From: a virus
Reading direction: 5' to 3' (one strand)
IMG/VR virus record: IMGVR_UViG_3300046782_000487
Span: 1 to 23,069 of that record
Length of the DNA stretch: 23,069 nt
Part shown: positions 17,678-23,069 of the stretch, piece after piece
How the letters are laid out: each line of letters begins with the position of its first letter
How positions within the stretch are numbered: the stretch's first letter is position 1
The notes under the pieces: generated by a model
Database searches by the model: none
The model's input: only the letters and a program-made list of their open reading frames with translations
Told to the model about the DNA's origin: nothing
Made by a program: the position numbers and the translations under genes

Positions 17678-18465
17678 CGCTTCGTCTCCCGTGGTGTCGG
17701 GATGTCAGTCTTCGCAGGGCGGATGAAGGGCGGCTCGGGAATGGCGCGCTCCAGTCCCAGCGCAATCCGTCGGTCACGCTCACCGTCGGAAATGGCCTTC
17801 GCGATTGCCTCCTTTGTCAGCCGTGGTGCCGCCGCAAGTTCCTCGGGGCTGCGCGGCTTCAGGCACTCGGGCGGCTCGGCGGCTGGTTGGGGTGGGGTGG
17901 CCCTGCACGGACACCGCTCGTCGCAGTCCCGCTCGCCATCGTGGAAGTGTTTGCACTCGGGACAGATGTTGTGCGCAGCCACCCTGCTAGGAGTAGGGCC
18001 GCGAAATGCGCCGCTGGCTTCGCTGGCGAGGTTCGTGTCGTCGCTCGCCCCACCCGGAGGGCTGGGGAGGGGGCGGTCGAGCCCGTAATTGGCCACGAAC
18101 GTCCGGATGGGAGCGAGCCAGCAACCGTCGCCGTGTGGGAGGCAGGCGCAGATTTGACAGAGCGTGTCCGTGGCGTCCGTGGTCGGGTCGGCCGGGACTT
18201 CGATGTCGGGATATTCATCGCACACGCGATTGAGCAGCTCCACTGCCCTCCCGAGCCGCCGCTCTGTATCGGAGAGCTGGGAGCGGGCCTCGCGAGCCTC
18301 CAGCGTGAAGCTGGCAGCGGTCTTGGTCATGTCTCCCCATGCCTTCATGTTGGCGGCTGCCTCGGCCTTCGCCGCTTCCAGCTCGGAGCGGAGGCGGGTT
18401 AGCTCGTCGTGAGCATCGGCCAATTCGGCCTCGGCCGCCTCTGCGTCATCAGCGTCCTGGGTCAT
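17674..18465 (-). CDS. Coiled-coil, Cys-rich probable zinc-binding protein
   Basis: The product is 263 residues. The first ~85 form an Ala/Glu/Leu-rich coiled coil (LTRLRSELEAAKAEAAANMK). Two Cys clusters follow: CQICACLPHGDGCW and CPECKHFHDGERDCDERCPC, likely zinc sites. The C-terminus is charged and Pro-rich. No family recognised. Its codon use is visibly less GC-biased than that of the neighbours (more A or T in third positions), hinting at recent acquisition. Both ends overlap neighbours by four bases (ATGA), so it is nevertheless integrated in the operon. Confidence 0.75.
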   Translation of the reverse strand: MTQDADDAEAAEAELADAHDELTRLRSELEAAKAEAAANMKAWGDMTKTAASFTLEAREARSQLSDTERRLGRAVELLNRVCDEYPDIEVPADPTTDATDTLCQICACLPHGDGCWLAPIRTFVANYGLDRPLPSPPGGASDDTNLASEASGAFRGPTPSRVAAHNICPECKHFHDGERDCDERCPCRATPPQPAAEPPECLKPRSPEELAAAPRLTKEAIAKAISDGERDRRIALGLERAIPEPPFIRPAKTDIPTPRETKR

Positions 18466-18836
18466 GAAGGCACCGGGAGGAGGCCGAGCTCGCGGGCCCG
18501 CTCGACCTGGGCGCCGACCGCGCCGGGGATCCAGCGGCGGTAGCCGCAGGTGGTCTCGCCGCAGGGGCAGCCGGAGATCAGGAAGCAGAGCGGGCAGGTC
18601 TCCTCGCCGTTCGCCCCGGGCTGCATGACGCCGAGGCCGGCGGTCTCGAGCGCGCGCACCGTGATCGCGCTCCAGGCCCCGAGGAGCGGCTCGAAGTTCT
18701 CGGCCGGCTTCCGGGTCGGGTCGTCCCGAACCAGCCGCGTGACGACCTCCTCGCCGCCCTTGGCGATGAACCGATCCAGGCCCGCGTCCCTGACCGCGGT
18801 CCGGAGCTCCTCCCAGTGCGCGCCGCAGAACTTCAC
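18462..18836 (-). CDS. Unknown Cys-rich 124-residue protein
   Basis: Starts MKFCGAHWEELRTAVRDAGL and carries CPLCFLISGCPCGETTCGY at about residues 82-100. With the N-terminal Cys/His pair this could bind one or two zinc ions. Similar small Cys-rich phage proteins follow portal genes in some genomes, without known function. The GTG start at 18836 lies eight bases after GGCGTAATAT. The gene overlaps the next one by four bases. Confidence 0.75.
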   Translation of the reverse strand: MKFCGAHWEELRTAVRDAGLDRFIAKGGEEVVTRLVRDDPTRKPAENFEPLLGAWSAITVRALETAGLGVMQPGANGEETCPLCFLISGCPCGETTCGYRRWIPGAVGAQVERARELGLLPVPS

Positions 18837-18843
18837 GGCCTCA

Positions 18844-18854
18844 GATATTACGCC
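18844..18854 (-). promoter_or_regulatory. Start-associated element (GGCGTAATATC)
   Basis: Copy at the end of the portal gene, eight bases from TAATAT to the GTG at 18836. Confidence 0.55.
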
Positions 18855-20617
18855 TTGCCCCCCGCGCCCGCGGCGGCGCCGCGCTCGTTGCCCGGGTCCT
18901 TGACCGGCTTTCCGAACGCCGTGTCACCCGTCGGCGTCCCCTCGGCGAGCGCCCGCTCGGCGTGGACGCCCCCCTGGAAGCCGGCGAGCGCCCGCTCGGC
19001 GTCCTCGTCGCCCTCCTGGCGGGCCTTGGCGACCTCGCCGGCGACGTCCTGGACGCCGTAGATCTCGGCGACCGGGCGCGCGGCGGTCTCCTTCGACACG
19101 AAGCCGGCGGCGTTCGAGGCGGCGGCGTTCGAGATCGTCTTCTGGTTGTCGTCCTGGGTCGGGGCGAAGTAGGGCCCCCACTTCAGCGTGATGTAGCCGC
19201 CCGGGCCGAGCTTGTGGTCCGAGAGCACGTCGAGCATCTTCCCGCCCCTCACGACCTGGGTCGTCTTCGGCGGGAGGTCGAACACGAACTTGCCGACGCG
19301 CCCGTCGGGCAGCTGGATCGTCGCGCCGAGGAAGGTCCGGGCCATCCGCTCGGTCAGCCGCATCAGCCCGATGACGGCCGCGCCGTACTGGCCGCGGAGG
19401 TCGTCGGCGACCTGGAGCATGGGGTCCATCCGGAACTCGATCGCCTTCGCGCTCTGCGCCGCCGCCATCTCCTTGTCGTCGAGGAAGACCGCCCCGGTCA
19501 TGTCGCTGATGTTCTTCTCCAGCTTGTCCGAGAGCTTCAGCGAGACCTCGATCCCCGCGCCGCTCATCTCCATGTACTCGGCCCGCCCGGTCTCGCCGAC
19601 GTGGAGGCTGTTGTCGCTCCCCTTCGCCACGACGCCGCCGGCCGCGCCGGTCGCGGCGATCTTCTTCGTGTCGTAGGCGAGCACCGCCGTCGGGTCGAGG
19701 TTGTTCAGCGCGCCGTAGTTGCACTGGGCGAGGAGGCGGTCGTTGGTGTCGATGCTCTGGTAGGCGCCCTCGCAGTCGGGGTCGCCGTCCATGTCGTTCG
19801 CCTCGGCCGTGTTCTGGATCCAGACGCCCGGGAAGTAGCCGAGCCCGTGCTCGACCTCCATCAGGACGTTCCACTGCTCGGCCGCGTCCTCGAGCTTGGT
19901 GTCCTCGTACACGATGTCGGACTTCTCGGTGATGATCCGCCGGTAGACCCAGTCCACCTGCTTCGTCCCGGCAAACTTGCCCTTCTCGTCCTTGACGTCC
20001 TCCGTCCGCTGGTACCGCCACATGATCAGGAGGCCGCCGAGCAGCCAGCGCCGGCGGTCCTTCCAGACCGGCGTCAGCGTCTTGCTGTTGTGGACCTCGA
20101 ACGAGAACTGGCCGTCGCGGAGGTGGACCGTCATCGCGACGCTCCCCATCCCCCCGCCGAGGTTCCGCGCGCTCCGGATCGCCGGCCAGAACATCGCCGC
20201 CTCGCGGACGGCCTCCAGGAAGGCCTCGGTGTCGGGGTCGCCCTGGACGCGCACCTGGGGCTTCCGGCTCTCCGAGAACAGAAGCCCGGTGTACTTCCGC
20301 GTGATCACCTTCGCCTTGTTCGTCGGCGCCGTCGGCCGCTTGTCGCGCGCGAGGAGCCCGTCGGCCCCGCCGCCGCTCGGGACGAACCCGGCCGGGAAGA
20401 TCGCCTCGGCCGAGATGCTCTCCAGCTGGTCGGCGTTCCGCCCGTTCCAGTCGACCTTCTGGTGCGCGTACTGCTTGCAGCGGAGGAAGGCCTCCTTGCG
20501 GTCGAGCTCCTGCTGCCGGAGCGTGTCGCCGAAGACGGCGTGGGCCTGGAGGAAGGCGACGACGTCGTCCGGCTGCGCGGCCCGGACCGCCGGCGTGCCC
20601 TTGAGGGTTGTGCTCAC
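18848..20617 (-). CDS. Portal protein
   Basis: The product is 589 residues and is probably the dodecameric ring through which DNA is packaged and ejected. Features typical of portals: a helical N-terminus; VITRKYTGLLFSESRKP; a glycine-rich turn before an alternating strand region (GMGSVAMTVHLRDGQFSF) with NSKTLTPVWKDRRRW; a long helical stem region (ISDMTGAVFLDDKEMAAAQS, then EFRMDPMLQVADDLRGQYG); and a late WGPYFAPTQDDNQKTISNAA. Residues after ~540 are an Ala/Gly-rich disordered tail. The start is a GTG at 20617; GGGATAGG lies about 11 bases upstream. The large terminase is not in the window and would be expected further right. Confidence 0.88.
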   Translation of the reverse strand: MSTTLKGTPAVRAAQPDDVVAFLQAHAVFGDTLRQQELDRKEAFLRCKQYAHQKVDWNGRNADQLESISAEAIFPAGFVPSGGGADGLLARDKRPTAPTNKAKVITRKYTGLLFSESRKPQVRVQGDPDTEAFLEAVREAAMFWPAIRSARNLGGGMGSVAMTVHLRDGQFSFEVHNSKTLTPVWKDRRRWLLGGLLIMWRYQRTEDVKDEKGKFAGTKQVDWVYRRIITEKSDIVYEDTKLEDAAEQWNVLMEVEHGLGYFPGVWIQNTAEANDMDGDPDCEGAYQSIDTNDRLLAQCNYGALNNLDPTAVLAYDTKKIAATGAAGGVVAKGSDNSLHVGETGRAEYMEMSGAGIEVSLKLSDKLEKNISDMTGAVFLDDKEMAAAQSAKAIEFRMDPMLQVADDLRGQYGAAVIGLMRLTERMARTFLGATIQLPDGRVGKFVFDLPPKTTQVVRGGKMLDVLSDHKLGPGGYITLKWGPYFAPTQDDNQKTISNAAASNAAGFVSKETAARPVAEIYGVQDVAGEVAKARQEGDEDAERALAGFQGGVHAERALAEGTPTGDTAFGKPVKDPGNERGAAAGAGGKA

Positions 20618-20626
20618 GCCGTCAGC

Positions 20627-20743
20627 CTATCCCGGCGAGCCCAGGGTCCTCAAGACGAGCCGACCGACCCGGCGCCAGAACCCGGGCCCCGCGAGCGGCG
20701 GCGCCGTCGGCTCGGGATCGTCCGGCTGCGGCGTCTCCCGCAT
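20627..20743 (-). CDS. Possible 38-residue ORF before portal
   Basis: The gap between the portal start and the 20806 stop holds one open frame with ATG at 20743 (MRETPQPDDPEPTAPP, ending FWRRVGRLVLRTLGSPG). Codon bias continues upstream of this ATG as far as the previous stop (AEPEIVWLRPTTAPWDGG), so the true start may be a non-standard codon earlier. No ribosome site is evident. The C-terminal helix is basic and amphipathic. Confidence 0.4.
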   Translation of the reverse strand: MRETPQPDDPEPTAPPLAGPGFWRRVGRLVLRTLGSPG

Positions 20744-20805
20744 CCCGGGCAGCCCGCCGTCCCAGGGCGCGGTCGTCGGCCGAAGCCAGACGATCTCGGG
20801 CTCCG

Positions 20806-21228
20806 CTACCGGCGCCGCGCTCTGGTCAGGGCCTCCTTCGGCACCCTCCCCCTCGAGACCGCCACCACCAGCCTGTGGTCGCGCAGGTACTCGTCCAGCT
20901 TCGCCGGCCCCGTCGGGAAGCCCCCCGTCAGGTCCTGGACCGTGAACGCCAGCCGCAGCTTCGTCGATCTCCATTCGCCCTCCAGCTTGCCGTAGGCCCC
21001 GGGCAGCTTCCGGAGCTCGGGGAGCGGGTACCAGCGGAAGCCGTGGTAGAGCAGGCACTGCCGGTAGGGTTCGTCCGTCCGCCCCCCCGCCTGCTCCGCG
21101 AGGAAGTCCCTCTGCTGCGCGAGGTCGAGCTCGGGGCGCGGGTCGCCCTGGCCGAGGTCGACGCCCCGGCGGAGCCGGTCGAGCGTTATCCCGAAGGCCC
21201 CCTCGGCCGCGGTCTGGACGAAGCCCAT
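20806..21228 (-). CDS. Unknown 140-residue protein
   Basis: Begins MGFVQTAAEGAFGITLDRLR, continues with PYRQCLLYHGFRWYPLPELR and ends in a basic tail. The ATG at 21228 shares its A with the upstream TGA (TGATG), which fixes the start; longer frames from 21762 are shadows. Not recognised. Position upstream of portal is compatible with packaging or unrelated accessory roles. Confidence 0.7.
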   Translation of the reverse strand: MGFVQTAAEGAFGITLDRLRRGVDLGQGDPRPELDLAQQRDFLAEQAGGRTDEPYRQCLLYHGFRWYPLPELRKLPGAYGKLEGEWRSTKLRLAFTVQDLTGGFPTGPAKLDEYLRDHRLVVAVSRGRVPKEALTRARRR

Positions 21229-21686
21229 CAGGTCCCGACCCTCTCGTCGGTCCCGTCCCACACGAACTCGCCGTCCGCCCCGACCGGCAGGTGGACCCGG
21301 CAGCCCGCGCAGAAGGTCCCGCCGTAGAAGCTCGGCTCGCGCGCGTAGGTCTCGGCAAGCGCCGGCGCCATCGTCGTCACGGTCCCGCAGCCCTTCCCGA
21401 CCTTGTCGAGCGAGGCCTGCGTCCAGAACCTGCCAACCGCCGCCGCGCCCTCGGGGTAGTCCTCGAACTTGACGTAGCCCTCGGAGTCGTAGCTCCGATG
21501 CTCGTCCTCGGTCAGGTCGCGCACCGGATGCTTCGGCCCGACGATCCCGACGTGCTTGTAGGCGCGGCGGACCGGGCGGACGAACCCCTTCGCGCGCTCC
21601 TCGTCGGACAGAACGAGGTACTCCCTCTGCTGCCCGCTCGGCAGGATGGTCGTGTCGACGCTTCCGGGGTCGGTCTTGAGCGTCAT
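21228..21686 (-). CDS. Unknown 152-residue protein, possibly metal-binding
   Basis: Begins MTLKTDPGSVDTTILPSGQQ. Contains DEERAKGFVRPVRRAYKHVG and near the C-terminus GGTFCAGCRVHLPVGADGEF, with a CxxC that could be half of a zinc site and another Cys at KGCGTVT. Codon bias fits the genome. Start and stop overlap both neighbours by one base (TGATG). I recall similar small proteins as unnamed families in actinobacterial phages, but cannot identify a function. Confidence 0.75.
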   Translation of the reverse strand: MTLKTDPGSVDTTILPSGQQREYLVLSDEERAKGFVRPVRRAYKHVGIVGPKHPVRDLTEDEHRSYDSEGYVKFEDYPEGAAAVGRFWTQASLDKVGKGCGTVTTMAPALAETYAREPSFYGGTFCAGCRVHLPVGADGEFVWDGTDERVGT

Positions 21687-22039
21687 CAGTAGCTTCCCTC
21701 CCGCCGGACCTTCGCCAGCTCGGACAGGAACGAGCGCGCCGCGCGGTCGGGGTCCTCGTCATTGAACCGCATGTGGACGTGGATGTTCTTCGGGTACCGG
21801 GGATCGTCGAACGGGATGAAGGGCGAGCCGTCCGGGATGAGGCGGTTGATCGCCTGCCGGATGTCCGGCCGACCCATGTCGTGGGCGACCATCGCGGCGT
21901 TCGCGAGCGCGGTGTCGCGCCCCTCGTCCCAGGCGGCGCCGCGCCCGAGGGCCCGCCGCCACCAGTTGTCGGCCGCGACGATGCCGGCGGCGGCGATCCG
22001 GACGGCCGCGTCCCGGAGCTCGCGCAGCGACTCGCGCAC
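21686..22039 (-). CDS. Unknown helical 117-residue protein
   Basis: From GTG 22039 the product runs VRESLRELRDAAVRIAAAGI, then DNWWRRALGRGAAWDEGRD, ending IHVHMRFNDEDPDRAARSFL. The front is helical and the end beta/helix. The start lies two bases after the stop of the upstream gene; longer in-frame versions run through that gene and are rejected. Function unknown. Confidence 0.7.
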   Translation of the reverse strand: MRESLRELRDAAVRIAAAGIVAADNWWRRALGRGAAWDEGRDTALANAAMVAHDMGRPDIRQAINRLIPDGSPFIPFDDPRYPKNIHVHMRFNDEDPDRAARSFLSELAKVRREGSY

Positions 22040-22041
22040 GG

Positions 22042-22344
22042 TCAGACCTTCGTGCGGTCGGTGTAGCCGGCCGAGTTGGCGCGGTCCTTGGCGGCCCGCT
22101 CGTGCTCGTTCTGGAAGCCGGGCTTGACGACCTGGAGGATGGTGTAGCCCTCCTTCTCGGCCGCGACGACGTCGGCGTGCTGGGCGGCGGCGTAGGTCCC
22201 CTCGGCGGCGACGTTGATCCGGCGGAAGTCCTCCGGGTTCGCGTTGTGGGGGGCGACGCCGTCCTTGATGAGGACCACGTCCAGGATCTCGTTCCGCGTC
22301 GGACCCCATTCGTCCTCTGGCGGCTTGGCGGTTGGATCAGGCAT
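22042..22344 (-). CDS. Unknown 100-residue protein
   Basis: Begins MPDPTAKPPEDEWGPTRNEI and contains VVLIKDGVAPHNANPEDFRR and AAEKEGYTILQVVKPGFQNE, suggesting a small alpha/beta fold. The ATG at 22344 follows AGGATAGGCGAC, similar to the sequence before the portal GTG. It is 18 bases after the CmoA-like stop. Not recognised. Confidence 0.75.
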   Translation of the reverse strand: MPDPTAKPPEDEWGPTRNEILDVVLIKDGVAPHNANPEDFRRINVAAEGTYAAAQHADVVAAEKEGYTILQVVKPGFQNEHERAAKDRANSAGYTDRTKV

Positions 22345-22362
22345 GTCGCCTATCCTGCGCCC

Positions 22363-23069
22363 TCAGCGGAGCGCGATCCAGCCGCAAAAGTTGAGGTGCC
22401 TCCAGAAGCACTCGACCTCGCGGAAGCCCTCCCGGAGGAGCATCGCGACGTTCGCCCCCTCCGTCTGCGGGACGAGCACCCCCTCGAGCGCGAGCCGCTT
22501 CCGGTCGATCTCCTCCTGCGTGTAGCCGTTCCCCCGCTTGAAGTCGTAGTAGTCGGCGACCAGGAGGTCGTCCGCCCAGCTCGACCCGCCGAGGATCTTC
22601 TCGACCACGAGCATCACGCCGCCGTCGCGGAGCGTCTCGGCCGCCCGCCTGACGACGCGCGCGCGGTGCTCGATCGGGACGAACTGCAGCGTCAGGACCG
22701 ACAGGACGACAGACGTCGCGCTCGCCGGTACCGCCGGGAAGGAGCTCCGGAGGTCGACCTCCTCGATGCGAACGTTCGGCAGGTGCGCGAACCGCTCGCG
22801 CGCCGCCGCCACCATCGGCGGGGAGATCTCGGCCCCGACGTACTCGACGCTGGCGGGCGGGAAGCCGACCTTGTGGGCCGCCATGACCTCCGCGAGCGCG
22901 CCGCCCCGCGAGCAGCCGAGGTCGACGACGATCGATCCCGGGCGGACGTGGCGGGCGGCGATCCCGGCGCAGAGCTGGCGCATCACCGCGTAGCCGGGGA
23001 TCGACCGCCAGAGCATGTCGTCGAAGACCCGGGTCACCTCGCCGTCGAAGGCCCACTTGGAGGGGGCGT
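22363..23069 (-). CDS. cmoA: CmoA-like carboxy-SAM synthase, 5' end outside window
   Basis: The visible 234 codons align along their whole length with E. coli CmoA (247 residues, from memory). CmoA converts SAM and prephenate into carboxy-SAM, the donor used by CmoB to make cmo5U34 in tRNA. Seen here: WAFDGEVTRVFDDM (WTFDERVAEVFPDM in E. coli), RSIPGY, the SAM motif VVDLGCSRGG, LTLQFVPIEHRARV, VVEKILGG, DFKRGNGYTQEEIDRKRLA and a C-terminal FRHLNF-like strand. The Arg in RKRLALEGV corresponds to the one I recall as Arg199, which contacts the carboxylate. A GTG at 23037 is in frame but is not the start, because CmoA similarity continues to the window edge; about 13 residues are missing. The phage also carries cmo5U-class tRNAs. 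Confidence 0.9.
   Translation of the reverse strand, partial: APSKWAFDGEVTRVFDDMLWRSIPGYAVMRQLCAGIAARHVRPGSIVVDLGCSRGGALAEVMAAHKVGFPPASVEYVGAEISPPMVAAARERFAHLPNVRIEEVDLRSSFPAVPASATSVVLSVLTLQFVPIEHRARVVRRAAETLRDGGVMLVVEKILGGSSWADDLLVADYYDFKRGNGYTQEEIDRKRLALEGVLVPQTEGANVAMLLREGFREVECFWRHLNFCGWIALR

Noticed and set aside
18962-20995. Long + strand open frame opposite portal
   Set aside because: Antisense shadow of the portal gene, with RR/LE/VD-rich composition and no domain.
22363-23037. Complete gene starting at GTG 23037
   Set aside because: Similarity to CmoA (the WAFDGEV part) continues upstream in frame to the window edge, so the real start is outside.

Overview
This is a stretch of a tailed double-stranded DNA phage genome (Caudoviricetes). 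It is very GC-rich, and every convincing gene lies on the minus strand, so the module reads from high to low coordinates. I recognise a portal protein, a MuF/SPP1-gp7-type head morphogenesis protein, a putative scaffold, a major capsid protein and two HNH endonucleases. None of the tRNA genes encodes a 3' CCA. The host cannot be named; base composition and GTG starts fit a high-GC bacterium.

Layout in transcription order. (1) 23069-20627: the 3' part of a CmoA-like carboxy-S-adenosylmethionine synthase running off the window edge, then small unknown genes with tight stop/start overlaps. (2) 20617-15934: portal, two Cys-rich proteins, a HAD-like hydrolase, an unknown protein, an HNH nuclease and a BppU-like beta-sandwich protein. 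(3) 15880-15656: a possible tiny gene, several hairpins and a strong minus-strand terminator. (4) 15651-12022: an array of 36 tRNA genes covering all 20 amino acids, with a second HNH nuclease near its distal end. (5) 12000-10585: two small genes and the MuF protein. (6) 10574-6231: an unusual cassette of a Trp-rich unknown protein, a J-domain/pseudokinase fusion, a von Willebrand A (vWA) protein and a PurA-like adenylosuccinate synthetase. (7) 6023-1: an acidic protein, four microproteins (two clearly duplicated), three small structural-type proteins (two are paralogs), the scaffold, the capsid protein and three more genes, the last truncated by the edge.

How it may fit together. The phage carries a nearly self-sufficient tRNA set. 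The CmoA homologue makes the cofactor for the wobble modification cmo5U34, and the array contains four tRNAs of the class that receives it: Ala(TGC), Val(TAC), Pro(TGG) and Thr(TGT). The sequence therefore suggests that the phage supplies both tRNAs and part of a decoding-expansion chemistry. The pseudokinase/vWA/PurA cassette is embedded among morphogenesis genes.

A second theme is a recurring element, GGCGTAAT(A/C)(T/C), mostly 7-8 nt upstream of start codons at gene junctions, including one after a tRNA gene where it cannot be a coding constraint. It may be the -10 box of leaderless promoters or a phage-specific start-associated signal.
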